Assembly (NCBI GenBank): GCA_028015205.1
Contig: CM051517.1
Location: 44,031,135 to 44,095,134 of the forward strand
Reading direction: 5' to 3'
Length of the DNA: 64,000 nt
Source of the DNA: Mytilisepta virgata
Lineage: Eukaryota > Mollusca > Bivalvia > Mytilida > Mytilidae
Shown: one piece after another, positions 11,944-24,385 of the stretch
How positions within the stretch are numbered: position 1 is the stretch's first letter
Layout: each line of letters starts with the position of its first letter
Translations under genes and position numbers: made by a program
Notes under the pieces: model-generated
What the model was told of the DNA's origin: nothing
Databases searched by the model: none
Seen by the model: only the letters and a program-made list of their open reading frames with translations

Positions 11944-12479
11944 ATACTGTGGATTATTTGATTGATACAGAATTTCTAGCTCACATTTTTGAAATCACTT
12001 AATAGTTGGGTTTTGATAATTCTTACACACAAAATATGGTATCCTAGTTAGGGTTGGGATGATGGTAGGGTGAGCCGTCGGGGATATCGTCACCCAAATA
12101 GTAATTGGTTCGGCACTGACTTAGTTTTTTTTAATATATGTGTTTAAAATGTACAACTAACTATAGATTTTATAATCCTATACATGTATTAAAGAATCTC
12201 AGTTATACAAAATTTACCTACTTTTATTTTGCTTTGATTTGGTCCAATACTGAAAGTTTGGATATGAGCGTAGCTGATGACGATTTGATGAATATAATTG
12301 AATATGTATATTTATCTAAAAATATGTTTCTTTGTTAGACTTTTGTCCCTTATATGAAGGGATTTTTATCAAGAATTAATCTACGATACGAAAGGAACAA
12401 AAAATAATGAAGTTTATCACATATTTTATTCAAATAACGCCGATTTTGCATATGTAATAAAGCAAAATTTGATGCATTT

Positions 12480-13310
12480 TATATGCCCCCGGGGCAATAA
12501 CATCATACGAGGCAGATAACATGTTATCTGCCCTCTCGTTAGCTTCAGCGACGTCACTTCCGCTCAGCTGTAAATAATCGTCTGATTATTATTTATGGCG
12601 AATTAACCGTCCATAAATGTTCTTAGCAGTTTCAAATAGGGGCTTATAAAATCTATTTGTAGATCTCTGGGAAAAACACAGGAACTGAAGTTGCATTCAT
12701 TTGTTTGACTCTATACCCAAAGTGAAAGAAATAACACTGTATAATAGCTGTAGCATTGTGAATGTGCAACTTATATTCAGAGATGTCAAAAACCTGACAT
12801 ACTTGCTTGAAGACTGGAAAATCTAATTCAACAGTAAATTTATTTCTTCATAGTGGCAAAAATATATGTGATAAATAGATTAATACATGGTCTTTTTCAT
12901 ATTTCCCGCGTTATCATTCCTCAACTGATATCGTCTCCTGTCGGGACCGATATCAAGGTCTCGGGCTGATAACAACGGCAATATGAAAAAGACCATATGT
13001 TAATCTATAGTTATCATATACTTAGTAATACATATGATGGTTTTTGCACATGTGTAACCGGAAGTGAACAACACATATCTGCACACCAAAGCTAATAACC
13101 GCATTATTCAAGTGCTATTTGAACGTACACGGGCTGATATCAGACCGGGTGCGTTCGGAATAAGTATATATGATAAACAAATTAATTGGGTATCATCCCT
13201 CAACCCATATCGTGCCTCGGGCGAGCCCTCGGTCCGACATGGGGAGTCTCGGGATGATACCCGGTCCGATATGGATTAGGCCATGTATTAATCTATAAAT
13301 AATCAGACTT
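12480..13310. repeat. Composite region of nested palindromes
   Basis: A perfect 22-bp palindrome lies at 12511-12532. A hairpin spans about 12868-13015, with arms reading ATTAATACATGGTCTTTTTC and its inverse. A further inverted arm (GGCCATGTATTAATCTAT) lies at about 13280-13297. Between them are several GATATC-centred and CGGGC-rich stretches, GC-rich against the surroundings. This looks like one or two nested foldback or MITE elements rather than coding DNA. Confidence 0.5.
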
Positions 13311-14239
13311 GGAATGGACATTTATTAGTGGTTTAATAGGTAAAATTGTACCCATACCTTGTCTATTATGATAGTATAGAAACTAGTAAAGAAAAAGCAC
13401 CAGGTGATTGTTGGAACAAAAAAAGAACACTATATTGTTGTGAAAATATCTACAAGGTGATCTCTAGTTGGAAGAAAGAAAATAAAACAGTATTCTATTT
13501 GAATGGTAACTAAGGTGATATTGAAAGTATCAATGTTGTAAAAATAGCATACCAATGGGTAAATCACCCCTGCAGGACAAATAAAGTTGCACTATTAAAC
13601 ATTTTAGTCAGAAATAACGCGATCTCCAATACAGGAATTAATCACATCATCATGATATTTAATTGAAATTACAATTTGTTGTAGGTTGGCAGCAGTTTAA
13701 AGTCTTCAAACAATTTGAAGAACAAACTATTTTTGGGAATAACATACGGTTTGATATCTAATTCTGGAACTTTGGGATACATATAGATTTCTTAAAGTAA
13801 ACCAGTTGCTAGTATTCCGATGAAAGCGTACAAATTTTGCTTACATTAGTTGCTGTTGTTAAAATTGTTAAATGATTTTGGCTTTACACATTTGGTCAGT
13901 TTGAGATTTGAATCTGCTTTATAGTATTTTTTGATATATCAGTATATTTTCATACTTTAAAGATCCTTCGTTATCGTTTTTGAATTTTATACAAAATTAT
14001 TTCATGACTAATTATTGCTAATCTAATGACTCATTTTTTCATTGGTGCCATAAAATATTTCGAAAACTTCTTAAAAAACCTTTCAGAACTTTTGTTTTTA
14101 TTTATTGATAAAATTTCACTGTACTACAGGGCAACTTATATGCCATAAAAAAGTTGATTTATATTTGCTGGAAATATAAAACTTATCACAATCAAAAAAT
14201 TCAGAAATTCAGACAATATACCATGCTTCATGAACCTTT
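13311..14239. other. Intergenic, no gene seen
   Basis: AT-rich sequence with no supported exon or clear repeat. Confidence 0.5.
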
Positions 14240-14840
14240 ATCGCCTTGAGTGCGGAAGGTCGCGGGTTGGATCCCCTGTCGGGTCAAACCAAAGACATTA
14301 AAATTGATATTTGCAGCTTCTCCGCCAAGCACGCGGCATCTTGGAGTAAGAGCAAAGATCGACTGGTAGGCTCGTAGTCAGTATAATGTGTCCGAGTGGG
14401 GTGATATGTCTTCCTGCGGACAGTTACCTCGTCAGCTAGCACATTAAAAATTCAGCCCAGTGTTCGGTCTAGTACAAAGCAGGGATCATATTCATTGTCA
14501 TATCAACATGTTATCGTTCTGATATACACCTGGTTACCACTGGACGTTAAACAGTATCCATCCATCCATCCATGCACTCGGTGTACCCTATGGCGATACA
14601 TCACCTCCGAGTACACAGTGCATTGCATGGAACGTGAGGCATAGTAAAACAATTGGACCGTGAAAACAATGAGAAAGAAATCCGTAGGGACCGACAACCC
14701 CGCAATACAAAACATTAAATAGACAAACAGACAAAAACTAGAAACTATGAACAAACATAAAAACTAGGAGTGAACCGACGTCTTCCGGAAGGGTAAGCAG
14801 TCCTGCTACGTATACGACACCCGTCGTGTTGCCCAAAAAC
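14240..14840 (+). mobile_element. SINE family 1 (plus) followed by another interspersed repeat
   Basis: 14240-14572: a tRNA-like segment (GCGGAAGGTCGCGGGTTGGA), the body shared with 2881-3212, then CCACTGGACGTTAAAC and an ATCCATCCATCC tail. 14573-14840: an unrelated repeat-like segment ending in GCAGTCCTGCTACGTATAC and a GACACCCGTCGTGTTG stretch, of a type I associate with mussel genomes. Confidence 0.6.
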
Positions 14841-16121
14841 GCCACACTTAATTAAAGTAGTCACAAATCAATAGAGGAACATGATGGGTAAAGACAATGG
14901 AATCATGTCTATGTGATTACCTATTTTTTGATATTGTGACATTGTAAAAGTCAATTAATTCGTTATAATGACCATACAATTTATAGCCACCAAGTTGAAC
15001 ATTTGGTGAAGTAGCTTTTATGACAGCAGTAATCTTCTCGCTCAAAAGGTATGTTAAAGCGTGCCCTTACATATTGGTTGAAAAACGTAGACGCCATACG
15101 CAATAGAGTTTCTTCCTCATCCCCGAAAATTTAAATTGTAATTGTTAATAATCATGGTAATATTTCCTGAAAAAAGGATTATAGTTTACATGAAAGTATT
15201 ACCAGAAAGTATGGTATAAAGGAAAAAATCTGTAATCAGAGTGGGTCATTTTTTATAGTGGAACTGCGGCGCTAAAAAACATGTATTTTGTTGACAAAAG
15301 AGGCACATATGAGTTCCATTCCCACTGACAGAATAAGAGAAGCGTGTTAGAACTATTTACATGTAATTACAATATTGTTGGGCACATATTTTTTTTTTAA
15401 AGAAAACCTATATGCAGCACAATGCAGTAATTCATCGATCGTTAAAGTTAATTCTACAATGACAATACCAAACAAAAATGACAGATGATCCCCTATTAGA
15501 TATCGGTGGCAATGCATGTCGTATGATTTAACATTGTGTGTTCCAAAACTATATAATATATATATATAATATCAGTTTGTGTACAATTGTCCTATGCGAG
15601 CTGAGAAAAACTAATACACGTATAGACTATGTAGACTTGACAGATTTATTACTACGTAAGATTTAGAGATCCAAAAGAGTATTAAATTCCATAAAAAACA
15701 ATGAGAGCTGACAGTTTTGAAAGCTCGTAAAGAAATAGAATTTAAATCTTCCCTATGAAAAGATTATCAATCTGTCTATGGCCTTGTTTAAATATTGATA
15801 AATCTTCAAGATGAATGATAGAAATAAAAAGAGGGTATGACGATATTTGGATCTGTGTCAATAGTCTTGACAGGGTTTTAAATACTCAATACACATTGGA
15901 GATTTCAAATCCTGTACTCTCTGTTGTTACTTTCACGCAATACCCCATCTTTAATTCTATGACCAAATCATTTTTACATCTGCAAGATAGTTCCTATAGT
16001 AGAATTAATGTCAATGTCTAATTGTTGAAGTTAGAAATAATCTGATAAAGCATTTTATATACTAGTAACCATATAATATGAAATTTCTTTCATGAAATAG
16101 AGATGAAAATTAATTTACATA
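14841..16121. other. Upstream region of the KY-like gene
   Basis: AT-rich, with a TATATA tract near 15555-15570. No additional exon could be supported. It may hold the promoter and a 5' non-coding exon of the gene starting at 16122. Confidence 0.4.
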
Positions 16122-19100
16122 ATGGGAGGAGGAAATTCTAAGAAGGTTAACAAAGAGGAGGAAGAGGACAGCTCTGATTTTATTGACATAGAGCAAGAGG
16201 ATGGCAGTGACGAGGTAGATACGTTGTATAGTATTATTAAAGAAATACTATTAGGAAGAAATACCGGCTTCTAATAGTTCAGAGCACGTCATCTGCTTAG
16301 TTATGATTTTAAGATACTTTCTGTTGTAATTTGCATTTGCAAATAATTTGATCTAATTTGAATTTGTTTTTCACAACATATTGAAATTTTGAACTTTTTT
16401 TTAAAACTAAATTTGTCTTTCGAGTGAAAATTGTTCCTGACAAGATATTTTTAAAGAAATACATCTGACCCCTGATGTATTTTATAAATAGACGAAAGGG
16501 TGTTTTTACAAAAGTTCTGAAGGGTTATGGTGAATATATTCTTGTTTCTACATGCATCCGACAGAAGCAAAGGAACAAAGCTTTTAATATGACATTTTTG
16601 TCACATAATGATTTTATTTTGTTCCTTCAGTCATAATAATAAAACATCATTATTCACAGTTAGATATTGAAACAGAATCATTGATAATGTTGAAACATTA
16701 TTATTTGCAGTTAGATATTAAGGCAGAAGAGGAAAATTATCCACCAGCACCATCAGATATACCCTTCCAAAATGGATTTAGATATCACAAAGCTCAGGCG
16801 CCAAAATCACATAGTTTTTCATCAAATCGAAAACCATCGTTTGCATCAACAACGCCATCTGTTGTCAGTACTTCCAGAAGCAGACGTTCATTGATAACGC
16901 ACAGAAGAGAACCACACGTTAACTATGCCAATGCTATTGCTACGGCTTTGCTGGTTTGTATTATATCTCCAGTTTATACTTTTATGTTAGAAAAGAGATA
17001 ATGGAAGAGTTAAATCACACATTCCTACGATAACTGAAAATAGACTATGTATAATATTGCATGAAATGAGGAATCATTTTTATTGGGGAATTTAAATGGT
17101 TAACGAGTTATAGTCCAGATCAATACACAAATTTGCAAGATTTGCAGGGATCATAGCTCCTTGGGGTTTTAGAGCTATTTCAACCATTTACTACAAAAGC
17201 TCTAATTTTTAACATGTTTGGACATTTCTCGCTGTTTAAAAATAAGGCTAAATGTCAATTACGTCGTATCGGTGTTGTTTGAAGGAAACAGCTGCAAGGT
17301 TAGTCAACAAATTAAGACAAATTCGTTACTATTACTACTCACTCATCATAACTGTCTGAGGACAAAACGATAGACAAAGATAACTGAGCAAATATTTCAC
17401 AATAATTCGCTACGGAGCGCTTCGCTCAATGCTCTGATTTTGTAAGATGGCGATTATTTTCAAATATTTTTATCTCTATTTTAGAATATTACACACAAGG
17501 CAGAAACGTATGATAGTTTACTTAAAGATCTTACAAATGGCCTTGGAACTGAAAGAGAGAAGGTTTATGCTATAACTCTTTGGTTAAGCCAGCAAGATAT
17601 TGAAACCGGTAAATTCCAAAAATTTAAACCAGACACACCTCGTGGTTATATGCACCTTATTCAGAATAGGCGTGGAACTTTCCCATCATTCTTTGCACAG
17701 CTGGTCAGACAAGCGGATATTCCTTGCGTAATTGTTTCAGGTTATTCTAAAAGTGCATCGTATGATGTTGGGGATATGAATGACGACATTTTAAAGCAAA
17801 ACACTAACGCATGGAACGTAGTATACGTTGACAAATCTTGGCAAATTGTTCATCCGTATTGGGTTTGTCGAGGTCTTGTTGGCCATAGATTAGGCGGATA
17901 TGTCAAGATCGAAAAAGGAGGCCAAGCTGTGATGCAAAAAGAAACTGCCAGCGGAGGACAATTAACAAAATGTTTCAACAAATATTACATTTTTACAGAT
18001 CCATTTGAATTTATTTATAGAAATATCCCAATTGACGAACAATCTAAATGGCAACTTCTTCCTCTACCTTTAACATTTGAGGAATATAAACATAAGCCAT
18101 TTGTACGACCAGAATTTTTTAAGCAGAAATTAAAACTGAAAAGTAAAGACGATTGCTTGTTACAGGCAGAGAATGGCATATGCAATATTGCCTTCCAGAT
18201 CCCATCTGAGGACTCTGAAATGGTAAATTTTACTTATGAACTTGACATGAAAATTGAAGAGGAACAAACTTCTATTATGCAATCAAACGTTATGTTGAAA
18301 GAAGGCCAGGGAGGTGAAGGAGGGAACAACAGTGAGAATAATTCAAATAAAAACAACACAGCTCAAAGAGGTGATGATAACAAGGATTTAAACAATTCCG
18401 AACACGAACCTAGTAAAAATCCCGAAGAGGATGAAAATAATAATATTCGAGAAAACATATCTCGGTATGTAGTTATGATGAGAAGCGGAACTAAACAGGA
18501 ATGTGTTTCGTTCGAAGTAAGGTTACCAAAAGAAGGAGTTTATAAAATTTCAATATTTGCTGGACGGGATGATGAATGGGGAGACGACCCCCCTTTGGTT
18601 TCTGCTTTTCGTCTCACCTGTGAAAAAATGTCAAAAGATCGTACCCCAGGGATGGTCCCACTAGACCCCGGTATAGTAGGATGGGGTCCTGGACCTAAAG
18701 CAAGTAAATCGGGTCTCCTCTTTCCTTCACATACTAAGGGAAAAATTGAAGTTGATGTGAAAGAGGAAGTGCTAATACAGTTTCAGGTTGTTACCAAGCT
18801 GGAAATTTCAGTAAAGATGGTTCATAATACATTATCAAGTGAAGAGTTAAAACAATATTATTCATATGAAGAGAGTTATTCTGAATTCTCTGAGCGACGC
18901 GAATTAACAATAAGAGCGAGTGTTCCGAATAAAGATGAATATGCTGTCCGTATAGGAACATTTGACAATCAAACCAGAGCAAACCCAGACTATGTATGTA
19001 ATTACTTACTGTCTTCTAAAGAAACTGGGAGGAAGAAAGAAAGAGAGGTAAGAAAAAATCAGTTTAACTTTAATACATTAAAGAAATTGATATGAAATAT

Positions 19101-22100
19101 TTAAGTGTTTTCTTAGTGTTACTCAAAGTTTTACTTTTGCAAATCTGTAAGATTTATTAATCACTATTGCACGTTTTATTTGTTTCTTATCTATAAAAAC
19201 TAAGAACTTATCAATTTTATAACATATGCATATGTTGAATTAAATGTATATATCTGGATAGCTGTATTTAAATATGGAAATGTCGTTGAGCAAAGTAAAA
19301 TGCTTAAATGACGAAACAATTGTCGTTAATTCATCATATCTTGTAACCTTTACTTCTTATGAATTTGCTTTGTATCAACTAACCTTTAAGATTCTTTGCA
19401 AAACTAATGCATATCGATTTGTTTCAGGGACCTTTAGTAAAAGAGGCCAGACAACAATTAAAAGAGGCGATGATCAGCGATAGCATTGAAGAAATAGAAA
19501 AAGTTCTGGTTCGTGCTGAAAAGTTCCACTTAAAGTCTGATAAAGAGGAGAGTGTTAGTCGACTTCAGAAGCGTAAAGAGTTTCTAGAAATGAAGAAGGG
19601 TACGTAAAGCACCTTACTTAAAGCCATAAAATGTCCGTACTACCGTATAGTGAGTTGTTTTCGCCTGGTGCGTATCATTATATAGAGGTCGATCGAAAAT
19701 TTGGAATCATAATTTACACTGCAAAAGCAAAAGGTTCAATGCACCAAACTTTAAAATGAATTTAAAATTTGCAAAAACAAAATAGTACTGTTGAGATCAG
19801 TTCTAACCTCTCAACTATTCTGTCAGAGAGGACGGTTCTAGAACCAATCCTTTCATAAATGGTTCTAAGGTAGAACCGTCATAAATGGTTCTAGGGTAGA
19901 ATTGTCATAAATGGTTCTAGGGTAGAACTGTCATAAATGGTTCTAGGTTAGAACTGTCATAAATGGTTCTAGGGTAGAACTGTCACTAAATGGTTCTAGG
20001 GTAGAACTGTCACTAAATGGTTCTAGGGTAGAACCGTCCAGAATGGTTCTAGGGTGAACCCCCAGAATGGTTCTAGGGTAGAACTGTCATAAATGGTTCT
20101 AGGCAGGGGCGGGTCCAGATGAGGGCGTAATGGGCGTACGCCCCCCCCCCCCCCCCTTTTTCAAAAAAAAAAAAAAAACTATCGTAATCTGCTTATATTG
20201 TATTGAATATGGCAATTTATCATATTCATTAATTAAACACATACTCTGATTTCTTTTTAAAGTATCCACTCTAGTCTAACCATTCATTGAAAATGAGAGT
20301 CCGTCAGTATTTCTGTGTTCATTTTAGGTTTTGCGTTAAGGTACATTTATACTAGTAACATGTATATTTGGTATAGCATGTTTACTTCCCATCTGGATAG
20401 CCTTTGGTAGTATCATATTGTTTCAATATCCATAAGTGAGTAACTAAGTAACAGTGACCTACATTTTGCCATGAAGTTCAAGCACCATATTTATTTATGT
20501 ACCATATACCACCTATCGGAACTAGACAGTGACATGATTGCTTTAATTTAGTGTGTGTGTCGTTCAACGAAACCAGAACTTAATCTAAAATAGAGAGATA
20601 TTTATCAGTCTGGTTACTTCGTAATTTGATGCTAAATTGTTGAAATCCAGGAGCTTCTGAGCTTCCCCATGGACCCTCTACCAGGGCAACTGTAGTTGCA
20701 CCTCCCGTTCATAAAATCCTGGCCTAGGACTATTCACAGGCGCTTGGGTACAGGTTGGTGTATTGAAATTATGTATATTTGTGTAATAAAATCGTTATTT
20801 CTTGATTTGACAACATATGATACCATAATACGCATGTCCGACCTAGTTTTTAGTCATTAAATATATATATACACAAACAAGGCATTGTATCAAACATGTT
20901 AAAATTCAAACTCCTCCCTCATCACACCGTCCAGAATGGTTCTAGGGTGAACCCCCAGAATAGTTCTAGGGTAGAACTGTCATAAATGGTTCTAGGGTAG
21001 AAATGTCATAAATGGTTCTAGGTCAGGACACACCCTGTCATAAACGGTTCTAAAGGTGTCAAGATGACAGTTCTAGAACAGTTCTTCTGACAGTTCAAGA
21101 CAGTTCTAATGAGAGTTGAGAACTGAGCTCAGCTGTATCTTCCTCGTGCATAGCTCTGTCCTTAGATTGTTTTGGCATAATCCCTTTTGGTCATTTTGGC
21201 AATTTTGAATTGCTCTTCAAACCTTTTGGAGAATTGTTTTGGATTTCAACATTTTAGGCTTTGAGCACAACTGATGGGGTACTTAGAAATCAACAACATT
21301 GCATAACACGAAGGCATATTGAATTCTGGAACAGGTTATTTGATATAACTTACTTTTGAGGCAGTTTACTCTTCATAAACCGCGACGTATAACCTCTCCA
21401 AAATTTATAATAATCTTTATAGTTTAATTTTCCCAACAAAATCTGATACAAAATTGCAGGTAGAATCATTTAGTAGGACTTTTCTCACATGAATGTAGGG
21501 ATTTTGTGTCAAGATGTATTCCGCCATGATATCTCTTCTTTCATGTCATTACGAATTCTTGAGGAAACCATCCATTGTGTTGTTTATTTTCTGTTGCAGT
21601 ATTTCGGGACACTTTTTGGCGAAACAACATATACGTTTGTGAAAGAACAATAGTCCAAGCTGAAAACTCAGAATATGCTCAAGTGTTTAAAAGTGATATC
21701 GCCAATGTCAGGAAGTTAATAAGCAAACTTCAACAACAAGACATGTGGCCTCATGAAATACCAGAGAAAAATAGATTCACTCTTACAGAAGTCAGTCATA
21801 TGCATGATCCTCCAGAAAAGGCCAAAGATGTAATGAAGGCTATTTGTCTACTAGTTTTTAACATCAACGATGATAATATGGTAATGATTAAGCTTGTGCA
21901 TTTAACATCTAAAACACCACGTTAACAAATCAAAATTGACGATTCCTGAAAAATTAACATATGTATTTCACAGCAGTCTACATACATATCCTGCAACTAC
22001 ACTTTTAGCTGACCAATATAGCCTGCCAAATACTGTTTTTCGATATTCGGTCAGTAGCCCAATATAGTCTCCTCACATTCAACGATATTTTGCATTGCGT

Positions 22101-23401
22101 ACTGGTTCACAGTGATTATGACGTCGTGTTTACCTAGATTAAGCGCCAAAAACGGACCTTCTTCAGATAAGCCATAAATGTTCCATTTTTATGCCTTTTT
22201 TGCTCAAACAAATAACAATTTAGTGTAGCAGGATAAAACTGAACAATAGATATATACATTGTCAGAAAGTATAAAGTTTATTTGTACTCGGCGCGAAATG
22301 GGTGAGAAATGCTCGAATTTCCACACGTTTCTAAGGCTCGTACAAATAATTTTTATATTTTCTGACAATGTACATATATTGTATATTTATATATTTAACG
22401 TAATGTTCAATGGATACATATACTAGTATGCCACTGTTTGCTTACTAATGTCTTAGGTAGTTCTGATGCTACTTTCACCTGAAAAATTCATGTGGCTCTT
22501 TATTCATCCATAATTCCGAATGGAAAGTAATTTCGCACTTCAAAACTCTGCAAAGAAAGCTCTGGCTTCTTTTTTTTGTCAACAGGTCTGTGTGGAAATT
22601 CACTTGTCACTATTCTGTTCTTTGGTATCCTTCTTGCATGATCGTAGACAATTCTTTAATAATTTGAAATATGTTTCAGGATTGGACTGATACTCAAACA
22701 GCACTAAAAAACAAGCAAAGAATTCTAAATAAGATGAGAGAAATGCAGAGTGATGAATCTAAGCTTCCAAACAAAAGGACCATGGTGAAGGTGAAACATT
22801 TATTGGAACGTTTATCGGAAGACACAGTGCGGAATATTGACAATTCGTTGACGCCATATTATCTTTGGGTATGTTTCTGATAATTCATTAATACCATTAA
22901 TCTGTTTTTTTTCACATAATTATAAAGTAATTGGAAACACTAATATGTGATTATTACAACCTTTTCGGTAATTGCAATGGCAAAAAATATTATTTTTTAC
23001 ATGAATTTGCTACGGCGGACGCATTCAAATTGTGATGAAGGAAAATCAAGTAAGCTGCTTATAGTTAGAAGAAACCAATACATATGTCTATAAAAAATGG
23101 AAAATAGGACAATAAAAATATCGTATATCGAAACGCATTTTTATTTTCTTTTGCCAGGATTTTTAAAATTTTATACATGAACCTAAATATTAGAACATAC
23201 TCTGCTATCTGTCAACAATGATTTGCTACATACATTAAGGAAAAGAACAAAAAACTGTATGATGGTCCTGTTGAATAAAATTATCTTTTTTCGAATAAAT
23301 TTCAGGTAAAAAGCATATTGGACAAGTATGAAGAAATTGAATCCAGAAAGCTGGACTCAACGCAAACCAGTGTTGTTCCGTCTCTCCAACTGAAACAATG
23401 A
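16122..23401 (+). CDS. KY/hillarin-family transglutaminase-like pseudoenzyme with dynein-stalk-like C-terminus
   Basis: Seven exons: 16122-16214, 16711-16953, 17485-19047, 19428-19599, 21600-21880, 22680-22868, 23306-23401. All phases agree, giving 878 aa. The N-terminus MGGGNSKK is a good N-myristoylation motif. Residues 32-112 are Ser/Arg-rich. The core (about 113-400) has the KY/hillarin transglutaminase-like pattern, but the expected Cys, His and Asp positions appear as Phe178 (RRGTF), Asn220 (TNAWNVV) and His235 (VHPYW), so protease or transferase activity is unlikely. A polar Asn/Glu linker (near 385-435) precedes a second beta-type KY region. Exon 4 encodes a charged helical segment. 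Exons 5-7 resemble the dynein heavy-chain stalk/microtubule-binding domain (VMKAICLL, DW, PYYLWVKSILDKYEE). Family knowledge: KY and hillarin are cytoskeletal scaffold proteins. The membrane-microtubule role is inferred. Confidence 0.8.
16660..16710 (+). other. In-frame duplicated 3' splice site before KY-like exon 2
   Basis: Two acceptors, CACAG|TTAGATATT at 16660 and TGCAG|TTAGATATT at 16711, lie 51 bases apart. The segment looks like a local duplication of the intron end and first codons. The 17 extra codons are open and in frame, so both mRNAs would be productive, giving 878 or 895 aa. Confidence 0.5.
19855..21030. repeat. Minisatellite in KY-like intron 4, interrupted by an insertion
   Basis: About ten tandem units of 24-28 bases run from 19855 to 20110, each with a GGTTCTAGGGTAGAACT core that is itself a small hairpin (GTTCTA/TAGAAC). 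The array resumes at about 20925-21030 with the same variants. The intervening 20104-20924 looks like inserted DNA. Related TTCTAGAAC-type sequence flanks it on both sides. Confidence 0.8.
20104..20290 (+). mobile_element. hAT-like repeat fragment (CAGGGGCGG terminus)
   Basis: Starts CAGGGGCGGGTCCAG, followed by GCGTAATGGGCGTACG, a C-run, an A-run, and a body ending in GATTTCTTTTTAAAG. The same body occurs inverted at about 31815-31968. The matching right terminus was not found here, so the copy may be truncated. It interrupts the minisatellite. Confidence 0.6.
22070..22430. repeat. Dispersed repeat in KY-like intron 5
   Basis: A diverged relative of the first block of the segmental duplication: it shares CCTAGATTA(A/T)GC(G/A)CCAAAA and the later TGACAATGTACATA segment, and ends near GGATACATATA. 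That block is therefore probably a transposon family, not only duplicated gene flank. Confidence 0.5.
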
Positions 23402-23596
23402 ACAAGAAGAAAACTTACTGGCTTTTTTATGCTTAGGGACAATTTAAAATGTTTTCCCTATTCAATATAAATTCAAATTTTTCAGCCGAACAAATATTTG
23501 TATAAATATTTTGTCAAGAAAGGTGATTCTATATTCTCTTTTTTTGTGAATTATTAACATGTTAAATTGACAATATTTCTTTATGGTACCAGTTTT

Positions 23597-23602
23597 AATA
23601 AA
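23597..23602 (+). terminator. Probable poly(A) signal of the KY-like gene
   Basis: AATAAA about 200 bases after the TGA at 23399-23401, in an AT-rich 3' region. No other canonical signal lies nearer. Confidence 0.5.
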
Positions 23603-23765
23603 TGAACAATTTCATATAACTACCAAATTTTTATAAACGAAAACCAGACAAATGTAGAAAGAAGTAAGCCGATTGGGTACCAACATTTTTGCGTCGCTTG
23701 CGGAACGCATGGTCGACACATACGGATCACTATCTATCGTCTTGCGTCGTCACACTTTTCTTAAT

Positions 23766-24385
23766 TATCCTCAACTACTCGTAAAAAAAAATTGATGAAA
23801 CTTCCTCTGTGTACTAACCTTAATGCACAGGTATGCATATATATTTCATTTTTAGAAAATTTAATTTTTTTTGTAAAAATTGACATTTTTGTAAAAAAAA
23901 AGGGGGGGGCAAAACTTCTATCCTCAACTTCTCCATAACCTCTCAAAGGAATTTGATGAAACTTTCTCTGTGCATTAACCTTAATGCACAGGTGTGCATA
24001 TATATTTTAGTTTTAGAAAATTTTAAAAATTGTTTTGTAAAAATTTACATTTTTGAAAAAGGGGGGGGGGGTCGAAACTTCTATCCTCGACTTCTCCATA
24101 ACCGCTCAAAGGAATTTGATGAAACTTTCTCTGTGCATTAATCTTAATGCACAGGTGTGCTTACATTTTTCATTTTTAGAAAATTTTAATTCTTTTTTTT
24201 GTTTGTAAAAATTGACATTTTTTGAAAAAAGGGGGGGTCAAAACTTCTATCCTCAACTACTTCATAACTACTCAAAGCAATTTGATGAAACTTTCTCTGT
24301 GCATTAACCTTAATGCAAAGGTGTGCATATATATTTCATTTTCAGAAAGTTTTAATATCTTTTGTAAAAATTGACGTCCGCAGGC
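23766..24385. repeat. Tandem repeat, four units of 160-166 bp
   Basis: Marker GATGAAACTTTCTCTGTG starts at about 23793, 23953, 24118 and 24284 (periods 160, 165, 166). Units include AACCTTAATGCACAGGTGTG, an A/T run, and a G-run of 7-10 (except at the end of the last unit). Two ORFs crossing the array reflect its periodicity and are not genes. Its size and position downstream of a gene fit the core of a pearl/MgE-like bivalve element. Confidence 0.75.

Noticed and set aside
13064..13279. 71-codon ORF
   Set aside because: It lies across palindromic repeat modules; codons follow the repeat rather than a protein.
21854..21859. GTTTTT as the donor of KY-like exon 5
   Set aside because: It is in frame but weak; ATG|GTAATG at 21881 is also in frame and a better donor.
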